Assembly: GCA_964350605.1 (NCBI GenBank)
Contig: CAYGKP010000082.1
Coordinates: forward strand, 1 to 9,866
Source of the DNA: CAYGKP01 sp964350605
GTDB taxonomy: Bacteria > Bacteroidota > Bacteroidia > Cytophagales > JAAEPT01
Direction of reading: 5' to 3'
Length of the DNA stretch: 9,866 bases
Shown here: piece by piece, positions 1 through 6,146 of the stretch
Layout: each line of letters starts with the position of its first letter
Numbering within the stretch: position 1 is the stretch's first letter
The notes under the pieces: model-generated
Databases searched by the model: none
What the model saw: only the letters and a program-made list of their open reading frames with translations
What the model was told of the DNA's origin: nothing
Position numbers and translations under genes: made by a program

Positions 1-1
1 G

Positions 2-214
2 GATGAGGCCTCGAAACTGGCGGTCATTGTGCTGACCAGAACGTTGTCCCGCGAAGGCTTCGAGTTGATTGATGTCCAGATGGACACCCCGCACCTGCTG
101 CGCTGGGGGGCGCAGAACATTCCCCGAAAGGACTACCTAACCCAACTGTCCCGCGCCTTGGCGGGCCCAGATTTGAGTGGTGACTGGACCGAGCTTGTAC
201 CTACAAATAGGTAG
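2..214 (+). CDS. aat: Leucyl/phenylalanyl-tRNA--protein transferase, C-terminal part
   Basis: This is the last 70 codons of an open frame that enters from the left edge and ends at TAG 212-214. The segment GFELIDVQMDTPHLLRWGAQ followed by NIPRKDYL matches the C-terminal signature of Aat (E. coli: 'LIDCQ..ndH..SLGA.EIPRRDYL'). Aat moves Leu or Phe from an aminoacyl-tRNA to the N-terminus of proteins that begin with Arg or Lys, marking them for ClpS/ClpAP degradation by the N-end rule; it is cytosolic. The GTG at 29 is inside the gene and is not its start, because homologous residues continue upstream in the same frame (DEASKLAVI). The short tail after the signature (ALAGPDLSGDWTELVPTNR) is normal for the family. 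The catalytic N-terminal part lies outside the window, so its integrity cannot be judged. Confidence 0.9.
   Translation, partial: DEASKLAVIVLTRTLSREGFELIDVQMDTPHLLRWGAQNIPRKDYLTQLSRALAGPDLSGDWTELVPTNR
198..213 (+). other. Small hairpin overlapping the aat stop codon
   Basis: TACCTA (198-203), loop CAAA and TAGGTA (208-213) form a perfect 6-bp stem whose right arm overlaps the TAG stop of aat. No T-tract follows, so it is at best a weak terminator or mRNA 3' end. A second 6-bp stem, TTGGTT (280-285) and AACCAA (292-297), followed by AATTTT, lies downstream and could instead end the aat transcript. Both are short enough to occur by chance. Confidence 0.25.
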
Positions 215-374
215 ATGTTTAACCAATTAATAGGCTAGAGGACGTAACCTGACTAGGGGCTTCTCGTATAACTCATCAGTTGGTTGAGAGAAACCAAAAT
301 TTTCCAAGAGGGGGAATTGGATGGGGAAGTAGAGCGCTCCAGACGATTCCCTTTCTTTTTTGCCCGGCCCCAAC
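215..374. other. Non-coding stretch between aat and the lipoprotein terminator
   Basis: I see no convincing gene here on either strand. The open frames that cross it run into the lipoprotein gene and its terminator and resemble no protein family. I see no tRNA cloverleaf or rRNA-like segment. Apart from the weak stem at 280-297 described with the aat hairpin, there is nothing to annotate. It is an ordinary spacer between two convergent genes. Confidence 0.5.
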
Positions 375-403
375 GAAAGAAGGGGCCATCGGCCCCTCCC
401 TTC
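375..403 (-). terminator. Hairpin terminator downstream of the lipoprotein gene
   Basis: Read on the minus strand, 403-391 pairs with 387-375 around a 3-nt GAT loop: 13 base pairs, of which two are G-U wobbles and the inner seven (AGGGGCC/GGCCCCT) are perfect. On the plus strand the same two wobble positions become A-C mismatches, so the structure favours transcripts of the minus strand, consistent with the lipoprotein stop at 454. The 3' arm is U-rich (CCUUCUUUCGUU), but there is no long U-tract, so termination efficiency is uncertain. Confidence 0.6.
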
Positions 404-453
404 ACACACATCGCACAGCATCCGCGGGGTGTGAACCGCGGTGTTCGGTTCGG

Positions 454-1488
454 CTAGTCCAGGGCGGCCAGCGCGGCGGCCACATCGGGCTGGCTTTGTT
501 TTTTCAGTTTCAGGGTCGGCACGGCGTCCCCAATCACCAGGTGTTCTGAGGCCAAGGCGATCTGTTCCCCTCGCTCTGCCAAGGCAAAGAGCAGGCCACG
601 TTCCCCTTTGGGTAGGTCGCCGAGCTGCCACTGGCCATCCAATTCGGCCAGTTCGAGGACGCTTGTCGTGCTGTCGGGCAGGAAGTAGAGTTGTGGTTTC
701 TCGTAGCCCTTCGGCAGGTCGATGGTGGCGGCCAATTCGACCCGTTCGCGGGGGTCGTCCCAATAGCGGTCTACGTTTGTCCAACCCATTTTCGAGACCT
801 GCACCACATAACCTTCGCTGGTGAACTGCACGTCGGGCAATGTGGTAGGGGCCCAAAAATCGTCGCCCCATACTCCATCGTCCCAATAGTAGGCTTCCTC
901 ATCCCACAGGGTATCCACCGCATAGAGGTAGTCGCTTTCGCAGCCCAGGCAGCCGTCCGTCTCCGCAGGTTCCTCACTCGACACATAGGCCGACCAATCC
1001 CCGTCTTTCCAAACGAAGAGCTCGATGCCCGGTTTCTCGCTGACCGCAGGTACGAGGACTTCGAGGCTGACTCCCTCAGCCAAGGCGAGTGCCCCTCGCT
1101 CATTGCGCGCTTCGAGCTGGAAGAACCCCGCAGTTTCCAGGTGGCGGGCGCCGCTATGGGTCGGTCGTCCAAAGCGGATCGCATCGCTGCGGCGCAGGCC
1201 CGCCCGTACGGTCAGGAGCACAGGGCCTTCCACAGGTTTCCGGTTCGCATCGACAAAGGCCCCCTCGGGCACCGTGATCCGCAGGCCACTGGCTAGTTCG
1301 ACGATCCCACCCGATTGGCCATCGACCAAATGAGACGTTGCATCCGGGCGATGGGCCGCCAGTGGGTCGGCCATTGGGGCTTGAGGTTTGACTTCCACAG
1401 CCCGACCGATGGTGCGGTTCCATTCGGGACGATAGCAGGCCGAAGTGGCCAAAAGCACAAAGAGGAGGAGGTTGACGGGGCGGCACAT
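454..1488 (-). CDS. Predicted lipoprotein, uncharacterised Bacteroidota family
   Basis: The 344-residue protein begins with a lipoprotein signal (MCRPVNLLLFVLLATSAC), with Cys18 as the likely lipidated residue after LATSA, so it should be anchored in the envelope. Residues 66-95 (ASGLRITVPEGAFVDANRKP, then VEGPVLLTV) and 117-127 (HLETAGFFQLE) resemble a beta-rich segment of Bacteroidota surface proteins, where I recall 'G..I.IPANAFVD..G.PV.G.V.L' and 'FESAGMFEI'. This is similar to ZU5-like domains. MGWTNVDRYWDD (234-245) matches the 'lGWiNcDRF' segment of the same proteins. A CxxC lies at 180-183 in an acidic, tryptophan- and tyrosine-rich linker. Enzymatic motifs are absent. It is transcribed alone: a strong terminator lies upstream at 1562-1593 and another downstream at 375-403. 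The ATG at 1486-1488 is chosen because the signal peptide starts right there. Function is unknown. Confidence 0.8.
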   Translation of the reverse strand: MCRPVNLLLFVLLATSACYRPEWNRTIGRAVEVKPQAPMADPLAAHRPDATSHLVDGQSGGIVELASGLRITVPEGAFVDANRKPVEGPVLLTVRAGLRRSDAIRFGRPTHSGARHLETAGFFQLEARNERGALALAEGVSLEVLVPAVSEKPGIELFVWKDGDWSAYVSSEEPAETDGCLGCESDYLYAVDTLWDEEAYYWDDGVWGDDFWAPTTLPDVQFTSEGYVVQVSKMGWTNVDRYWDDPRERVELAATIDLPKGYEKPQLYFLPDSTTSVLELAELDGQWQLGDLPKGERGLLFALAERGEQIALASEHLVIGDAVPTLKLKKQSQPDVAAALAALD

Positions 1489-1561
1489 AAGGGTTAGCAG
1501 CTTGTTCTATCCCCTCATGCCCGCGCTGAATGAATGTCACCCACCCACTCTAAAAAAGAAC

Positions 1562-1593
1562 AAAAAAAGAGGCCGCCCCATCGGGACGGCCTC
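1562..1593 (-). terminator. Strong intrinsic terminator after creD
   Basis: On the minus strand the stem is GAGGCCGTCCC (1593-1583), loop GAT, GGGGCGGCCTC (1579-1569): 11 base pairs with one G-U wobble, followed at once by seven T residues (1568-1562). It lies 21 bp past the creD stop and upstream of the lipoprotein gene, so it marks the end of the crp-to-creD run. This is the clearest rho-independent terminator in the window. Confidence 0.9.
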
Positions 1594-1614
1594 AAAGTCA
1601 ATGGGCAGGGGCCA

Positions 1615-3078
1615 CTAGGACCGCCCGCGCAGGTTGTACCAGTCGACCTTGCGGGTGAACCACATGATCATCGCCAGGATGATGAACAGACCGATGGAAC
1701 CCATCAGCAAGGCGTAGTCCTGAGTTTGGATCAACACGTAGATGAAGCCATACAGCAAGATCAGCACCCCCGCCAAGTAGGCGGCCATGATTCGTTTGCG
1801 ACGGAAAATGCTCAGACCATACAGGCCCACCAGCCCGACAGTCGCGACCACCGAGATGCCGTAGGCCGTCGTGAAACCCACTTGCTCGGAGAGCGAGAGT
1901 AGCAGGAGGTAGAACAAGCAAAGCGCGAAGCCGACCAGGATGTATTGGAAAATGTGGACCAAAAGGCGGCTGAGTACCTCGACCAGGAAGAAGACCAGGA
2001 AGGTCAGCACGATGAACAGCATGGCGTACTTGGCCGAGCGTTCGGATTTCTGGTAGGCATCGGCCCCAACGATCAGGCGAACGCCAAAGTCGTACTCGGA
2101 GTCCGCCTCGTAGCTTTCCTCGACGTAGTAGGTGCTACGCTCTGCTTTGTAGTCGCTCGTGTAGCTCATGGCGGCTGTGTTCACCGTGTATTGGCTGCCG
2201 ACCCACGATTGGGGGAAGCTGCGGTTCAGGTGCAGGATGTGCCAGTGGGCCGTGAAGCCGTCCTTGGTTATCTCGCGCTCCTCGGGCAGAAAGGCCCCAT
2301 CGAAGCTCGGGGTGCCCCACGAGGAGGTCAGGGTGACACCCGTTTCCTTGCCCACGGGCACGAAGCTCAAGGCGTTCGATCCCTTCATGCTCAGGTCGAG
2401 CGAGAAGTCAACTTTATCGGTCAGTAGGGCCCGAAGCTGGGTCGAGTCCAAGCGAACCTGAACACCCGCCCCGAGCAAATTGCCCGAAGTGCCGGGATCA
2501 AGCTGCAGGTCGGTTTGGCCCCATTTGAGGGTCAACAGGTCCTTGATGCCCCGCAGGTCTGAGAGGCCCAAATTGACCACCCCGAGGTTCCAATCGACGT
2601 CCTCGGCTTTCACGCCTAAGGACTTGGGGTCGATCGGTAGGAAGTGACCCGCCAGGTTCATCTCGCCGGTGTAGACGACGACTTCGTACATGCCGCGGTA
2701 GCGTTTTTCGGGCACCATTTCGCCGGTGACTTCCAGCTTCTCGGGCAGGAAGTGCATCCATTCGGTGATGGTTCGGGTCACGCGTTGGCCCTGATCGTTG
2801 ACCTCGGAAATCCGCTTTTCGAAGGGCACCGAGACGATTGGCCCGACCACGGCCTGGGCTTCGGCCCAGGAACTGCTGACCTCGCGGATGGCGTCGGCCT
2901 GTCGGTCTTCGCGTTCGGAGATCAGGTAGCGGACGTAGAGCGTCGGCAGAATCAGGATGAGAATCAAGATGAAAACGAACAGCGCCTTAAGCAGGGGCGA
3001 TTCGTACCACGGGCTATCGGGCTGGCCAGTGGGTTTCGGGGTCGGGGGGCCCTCGGGAGAGGAAGTAGTGGTTGTCAT
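1615..3078 (-). CDS. creD: CreD-family inner-membrane protein
   Basis: The 487-residue protein belongs to the CreD (Cet) family. It has a proline/threonine-rich cytoplasmic N-terminus, one membrane span at about 31-50, a large periplasmic region, and about five spans near the C-terminus (roughly 352-368, 378-397, 404-424, 430-449 and 454-474). Family landmarks are DWNLGVVNLG (162-171), NRSFPQSW (285-292), DFGVRL (330-335), ERSAKYAMLFIVLTF (346-360) and LCLFYLLLLSLSEQVGF (386-402). In enterobacteria creD is a target of the CreBC two-component system and affects envelope integrity and colicin E2 tolerance; its biochemical activity is unknown. No creB or creC is seen here. The ATG at 3078 is preferred over an in-frame GTG at 3120, which abuts the previous stop and adds residues unlike the family. 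It is last in a run, 42 bp after the DUF4403 gene, and is followed by a strong terminator. Confidence 0.92.
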   Translation of the reverse strand: MTTTTSSPEGPPTPKPTGQPDSPWYESPLLKALFVFILILILILPTLYVRYLISEREDRQADAIREVSSSWAEAQAVVGPIVSVPFEKRISEVNDQGQRVTRTITEWMHFLPEKLEVTGEMVPEKRYRGMYEVVVYTGEMNLAGHFLPIDPKSLGVKAEDVDWNLGVVNLGLSDLRGIKDLLTLKWGQTDLQLDPGTSGNLLGAGVQVRLDSTQLRALLTDKVDFSLDLSMKGSNALSFVPVGKETGVTLTSSWGTPSFDGAFLPEEREITKDGFTAHWHILHLNRSFPQSWVGSQYTVNTAAMSYTSDYKAERSTYYVEESYEADSEYDFGVRLIVGADAYQKSERSAKYAMLFIVLTFLVFFLVEVLSRLLVHIFQYILVGFALCLFYLLLLSLSEQVGFTTAYGISVVATVGLVGLYGLSIFRRKRIMAAYLAGVLILLYGFIYVLIQTQDYALLMGSIGLFIILAMIMWFTRKVDWYNLRGRS

Positions 3079-3120
3079 GGGTTGGAAAATGATGTCCTCT
3101 CTGCTAGATGCCAAACGCAC

Positions 3121-4527
3121 CTACAATCCATATCGTACTCGGGCATGGCCCGTAAGGCGAAGTTGGAGGCGCAGTTCGGCCGGTTGAACAAAAATATCCG
3201 CGGGTGCTACCTCGTCGAGGTCGACCTGAAACCGCAGGCCCGGTACGCCGAAGTCTTCGGCGAGGCTTTCGGTGAGCATCACGCGCGCCGAGTCAATGTA
3301 CTCGCCCAGGGGCAAATCGGTGTACTGCTGGAGGCGCTTTTTGAAGGGCCCGTGCACCAGAAAATCAGCGACTTGAAGGGCCAGCTTGCTGGTCTTCACA
3401 TCGAAGTCGAAGTTGTCGAGCTTCATCGAACGAGTCTCGGGGTCGTAATACGGCGTGCCCACCATGTAGGCCTCGCCATTCACCGAGCCCGCCAGGCCGA
3501 AGACCATCACCACCTGGTCGCCATTGCCATAGATCTCTAGGTCGATGATCGTAACCTGGCGTTTTCCTTCCTTATAAGTATAGCCAATGAACTCCTTGCG
3601 CAGGATCTTCTCGGCTTGTTCGAACGAAATGCCCACCCCTACATTCAGGGCGAATTGGTCTCCGCCCATCGGCCTGCGAATCAATTGGGGCAATGGCATG
3701 GGTTCGGGTTGGTAGCCTGAGGGGTCGCCCACGCGGATGTCGGCGTAGGTTTCCAGGCCTGTCTCGATCAGCAGCATGTTTTTGGTGGCCTTCACCGGGG
3801 CAAGGTGAATTTTCTGGGGGTTGAGGTAGAGCCAGGTGTTGTAGTCTTCGTCCAACTGGATGGGCTGTTGCAGTTCGATCCAAGCCTTTTCCACTTGGCT
3901 GCGCAGGTCCACAAAATCGCGCACTTCCTCGTCCAGTGAGGGGGCCCATTCGCTCAGTTGTTCCTGGATGATTTCGTTCAGGTAGCTGGTCAGGTTCACC
4001 TGCGTGACCCCCAAATCCAGGACCGGCGCGGTTAGGAACCGAAAGCTGGTCGCGCGGGTCTTCGATTGGACCGACCAATCGGGGTTCAGGCTCAGGTCGC
4101 TGTGCAGCTTCACCAGGATGTCGAGGCTCATGTCTTCGCTTACCTTGAAGCCCATGAACTCTTTTCGCATGTCGACCCAAATGCGCAGGGGCAATTCGTA
4201 GTGAATCCCCTGGCCTTCGCCGCGCAGCTTGATGGGGAAGATCTTGCTGATGCGCAGCTTCAGGTCGTCGCCCCCGTTGTTGGTGTAGCTCATGTCGCGG
4301 TACAACTCGCCATCGAGCACCGCGTTGATTTCCTTCTCCAGGTGGGGAATCGAGATTTCGATGGGCAAGGCCATCTTCGAGACTTCGCGCGGGAACACCT
4401 TGCTGGCCCCTTGGGCGGTGGGCCGTTCGGGTTTCAGATAGGTCTTGCAACCCGAGAACAGCACCAGGGAAAGGGCTACCCATCCGGTAAACCCTCGAAG
4501 GAACGAACGCAAAGAAAAGAGGCGCAT
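3121..4527 (-). CDS. DUF4403-family lipoprotein
   Basis: The product has 468 residues. A lipoprotein signal ends at about Cys27 (WVALSLVLFSGC), so the protein is probably attached to a membrane facing the periplasm. The segment ALPIEISIPHLEKEINAVLD (about 53-72) is the hallmark start of DUF4403 proteins ('S.i.iPi.i.l..Le..lN'). The rest is a long alternating-hydrophobicity, beta-rich protein with 'LRIWVDM' and 'LDILVKL' strands, again typical of the family. DUF4403 function is unknown; a lipid-binding TULIP-like fold has been discussed for related bacterial families, but I cannot verify that for this one. The ATG at 4527 is preferred to the TTG at 4536. It lies 42 bp from the upstream barrel-like gene and 42 bp from creD, which suggests co-transcription and a shared envelope role. 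Confidence 0.85.
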   Translation of the reverse strand: MRLFSLRSFLRGFTGWVALSLVLFSGCKTYLKPERPTAQGASKVFPREVSKMALPIEISIPHLEKEINAVLDGELYRDMSYTNNGGDDLKLRISKIFPIKLRGEGQGIHYELPLRIWVDMRKEFMGFKVSEDMSLDILVKLHSDLSLNPDWSVQSKTRATSFRFLTAPVLDLGVTQVNLTSYLNEIIQEQLSEWAPSLDEEVRDFVDLRSQVEKAWIELQQPIQLDEDYNTWLYLNPQKIHLAPVKATKNMLLIETGLETYADIRVGDPSGYQPEPMPLPQLIRRPMGGDQFALNVGVGISFEQAEKILRKEFIGYTYKEGKRQVTIIDLEIYGNGDQVVMVFGLAGSVNGEAYMVGTPYYDPETRSMKLDNFDFDVKTSKLALQVADFLVHGPFKKRLQQYTDLPLGEYIDSARVMLTESLAEDFGVPGLRFQVDLDEVAPADIFVQPAELRLQLRLTGHARVRYGL

Positions 4528-4569
4528 CAAAGGCAAGATAACGATCCGCCCAGATGCGCCCCGACCAAC

Positions 4570-5187
4570 CTACAAATTGAATCCGAAGTGAAGGCCCGGC
4601 TCGCCGAAGAAGAACTTCGACCAGCGATCGTCTTTTTCGGCAAAGCCCGCGGGCATTTTGCTGTGGATCGTGCGATGGGTGATGGCGATGGAGGGCTCGA
4701 TGAAGCAGCGATCCTTGAAGAGCTTGATGTGGCAGCCCACCCGGTAGGTGTTGAACATCTGATAGCCTCGCTTGATCAAATCGCCCTTTTCATCGAAGAA
4801 ACTCTGGCGCGAGTTGAACACGTGGATGCCCGTGTAGAGGCCCTTCCACCAGAACCGCTGGTAGGCGAAAGCGACGCCCGCCTCGCGGATGTAGCCGGGG
4901 AATTCCTCGTCCGGCGCGTACCACTTTTGGTGCCCGTAGGGAATGCCCAGCGGCCAACGGTACTTCCAGGTGATCAGCTCCATCGAAACCGCGTCGCGGT
5001 GGGTGATTCGATGGCCGAAGTTGAGTTGGAAGAAGTCGGGCTTGTTCTCCTGGGCGAAATTGCCCAGCAGGAACATCGTGGAGCCCACCCAGCTTTTGGC
5101 ATAGGTGGTGTCGGTCCGGGCGTATTGCGCCCGCAGCGAAGTGAGCGGAAGAAGGCTCAGTAGACAAAGAAACAGAACACGGCGCAT
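4570..5187 (-). CDS. Small exported protein, probable outer-membrane beta-barrel
   Basis: The 205-residue product starts with a classic signal peptide (MRRVLFLCLLSLLPLTSLRA, cleavage near Ala-Gln). The mature part is rich in aromatic residues and in short alternating strands (FFQLNFGHRI, AVSMELITWKYRWPLGI, GVAFAYQRFWWKGLYTGIHV, CFIEPSIAITH). It ends in FGFNL, as expected of a small outer-membrane barrel. I recognise similar hypothetical proteins in Bacteroidota ('NPDFFQLNFG..I...D..S.E.ITWKY..PLGIPYG') but know no function. The ATG at 5187 is chosen because the signal peptide begins there. Upstream in-frame codons run into the regulator gene and its promoter region and translate to a proline/arginine-rich sequence unlike a real N-terminus. 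It lies 86 bp after the regulator gene, with a perfect palindrome in the gap, so it may have its own promoter. Confidence 0.75.
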   Translation of the reverse strand: MRRVLFLCLLSLLPLTSLRAQYARTDTTYAKSWVGSTMFLLGNFAQENKPDFFQLNFGHRITHRDAVSMELITWKYRWPLGIPYGHQKWYAPDEEFPGYIREAGVAFAYQRFWWKGLYTGIHVFNSRQSFFDEKGDLIKRGYQMFNTYRVGCHIKLFKDRCFIEPSIAITHRTIHSKMPAGFAEKDDRWSKFFFGEPGLHFGFNL

Positions 5188-5247
5188 GACATCAGGTGTG
5201 TTGGTGAAACCTGACGCAAAGGACCGCCGCGCTGGCCGCCCGACTCG

Positions 5248-5261
5248 TTCACTTAAGTGAA
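5248..5261. promoter_or_regulatory. Perfect 14-bp palindrome ahead of the barrel-protein gene
   Basis: TTCACTT followed directly by AAGTGAA is perfectly self-complementary. It sits 12 bp past the regulator stop (5274) and 60 bp before the barrel-protein ATG (5187). A symmetric site of this size suits a dimeric regulator such as the adjacent Crp/Fnr protein. I see no clear Bacteroidota -7/-33 promoter (TAnnTTTG with TTG upstream) to anchor it, and no T-tract to make it a terminator. Its role as an operator is inferred. Confidence 0.4.
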
Positions 5262-5273
5262 GAAAGGGCCGCG

Positions 5274-5852
5274 CTAGGCTCTTTTTTCCGCCAATCGGGC
5301 GCGAAGGCGGCTGAGCGACTGGGGCGTGATGCCCAGAAAACTGGCCAGTTGGTGCTGGGGCACGCGTTGGATCAGGTCGGGCCGCGAATCGAGCAGGCTC
5401 AAATAGCGTTCCTCGGGCGAGGAGGTTTTGAAGCGGTCGAGGTCCAATTGTTTTTTGGCCAGCAGGTCCTCGGAAAGGATGCGACAAAGCTTCTCGAAGC
5501 GCGGAAACTTCTCGAACAACGGCGCCTCCATGCTGGAGTCAGCCACGAGCAGGAAACAATCCTCCACGCAAGCGACGAAGTAGTCCGAGGGCTCGCCGCT
5601 TGTCATGCAGGGCGGGGTGAGGCCCTCCATTTCAGTGTAGAAGGTGGTGGTTTTCTCCTCGCCATCGATCAGGTAGTAGGTACGAAGGCAGCCGCGCAGA
5701 ACAAAGTAGCCTTTGTCGGACTTCTCACCTTCGCGCAGGAGCACGGTGCCCTTCGGGTAGGAACGAAAAATGTCCAGATCGAGGATCGCCTGTTTCTCAT
5801 CTTCCTCCAGGGGCATGTAGCTTTCAAGGAAGTCGAAGAGGGCGTTTTTCAT
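5274..5852 (-). CDS. Crp/Fnr-family transcriptional regulator
   Basis: The 192-residue protein has an N-terminal cyclic-nucleotide-binding-type beta-roll (about 30-110: 'YPKGTVLLREGEKSDKGYFV', 'RGCLRTYYLIDGEEKTTTFY'). A dimerisation helix follows (about 112-140), and then a C-terminal winged helix-turn-helix (about 164-188: VPQHQLASFLGITPQSLSRL). The layout and the recognition helix match the large Bacteroidota Crp/Fnr-like family. There is no N-terminal cysteine cluster of the Fnr kind. The phosphate-binding 'GE.A..R' motif of true cAMP receptors is not evident, so the effector is unknown. The gene is divergent from the pterin dehydratase gene across 44 bp that hold a perfect palindrome. It also heads the minus-strand envelope run, so it is a good candidate to regulate itself, its neighbours, or both. 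The ATG at 5852 gives the usual family N-terminus. Confidence 0.9.
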   Translation of the reverse strand: MKNALFDFLESYMPLEEDEKQAILDLDIFRSYPKGTVLLREGEKSDKGYFVLRGCLRTYYLIDGEEKTTTFYTEMEGLTPPCMTSGEPSDYFVACVEDCFLLVADSSMEAPLFEKFPRFEKLCRILSEDLLAKKQLDLDRFKTSSPEERYLSLLDSRPDLIQRVPQHQLASFLGITPQSLSRLRARLAEKRA

Positions 5853-5866
5853 TCCAGTCGAGAATT

Positions 5867-5881
5867 TTAGCTTAAAGCTAA
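5867..5881. promoter_or_regulatory. Perfect 15-bp palindrome in the divergent promoter region
   Basis: TTAGCTT, central A, AAGCTAA (7-bp arms) sits in the 44-bp gap between the regulator start (5852, minus) and the pterin dehydratase start (5897, plus). Two divergent promoters must lie in this AT-rich gap or just outside it. The best I can see for the minus strand is TTG at 5887-5885 with TAAAATTC at 5869-5862, a poor match to TTG/TAnnTTTG and with too short a spacing (15 nt). The position and symmetry suit an operator for the divergently encoded Crp/Fnr protein. This is inferred from position only. Confidence 0.45.
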
Positions 5882-5896
5882 CCCCAATAAAAGTTT

Positions 5897-6130
5897 ATGT
5901 GGACAGAAGAAAACAACCAGCTCACCCGCACTTTCGAATTCGCCGATTTCAGCGAGGCCTTCGGCTTCATGAGCCGTGTGGCACTCCTCGCCGAGGCGCA
6001 GAATCACCACCCCTGGTGGTCGAACGTCTGGAACACGGTCAGCATCAAGCTCTCGACCCACGATGCGGGTGACGTGGTGACGAAAAAAGACCGAGATTTG
6101 GCTGCCGCCATCGACAAACTTGTCGATTGA
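5897..6130 (+). CDS. Pterin-4a-carbinolamine dehydratase
   Basis: The 77-residue protein carries the full active-site signature of the PCD/DCoH (PhhB) family: AEAQNHHPWWSNVWNTVSIK (32-51), then LSTHDAGDVVTKKD. His37, His38 and His55 correspond to the three active-site histidines, including the usual 18-residue spacing. The enzyme dehydrates 4a-hydroxytetrahydropterin produced by aromatic amino-acid hydroxylases, recycling the pterin cofactor in the cytosol. Animal and proteobacterial forms are about 95-115 residues; this one lacks the N-terminal strand and helix and starts at the 'W.EENNQL.R.F.F.DF..AF.FM' core, as I recall for Bacteroidota versions. No hydroxylase gene is visible nearby. It is first in the plus-strand operon, 16 bp before the preferred rsmI start, with the palindrome 15 bp upstream of its ATG. 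Confidence 0.93.
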   Translation: MWTEENNQLTRTFEFADFSEAFGFMSRVALLAEAQNHHPWWSNVWNTVSIKLSTHDAGDVVTKKDRDLAAAIDKLVD

Positions 6131-6146
6131 CGCGGGCCTACCAACT

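Noticed and set aside
422..441. Two CCGCGG copies flanking GGTGTGAA, a possible stem
   Set aside because: Six GC-only base pairs are easily found by chance in this GC-rich DNA, and the better terminator is the neighbouring hairpin at 375-403.
280..549. Plus-strand open frame of 89 codons across the lipoprotein terminator
   Set aside because: It crosses the terminator hairpin and the antisense of the lipoprotein gene, and its product resembles no family.
1945..2427. Long plus-strand frame (160 codons) opposite creD
   Set aside because: It is the antisense shadow of a well-supported gene in GC-rich DNA; the product has no recognisable motif.
4066..5163. Plus-strand frame of 365 codons opposite the DUF4403 and barrel-protein genes
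   Set aside because: It spans two good minus-strand genes antisense and reads as alanine/glutamate/histidine-rich low-complexity sequence; both opposite genes have signal peptides and family motifs.
5192..5214. Inverted repeat TCAGGT-N11-ACCTGA just ahead of the barrel-protein ATG
   Set aside because: Only 6-bp arms with a loose spacer; too weak to call next to the perfect palindrome at 5248-5261.
5188..5487. N-terminal extension of the barrel-like protein to an upstream ATG at 5487
   Set aside because: The extension would overlap the regulator gene and precede a textbook signal peptide; its sequence is a proline/arginine-rich shadow.
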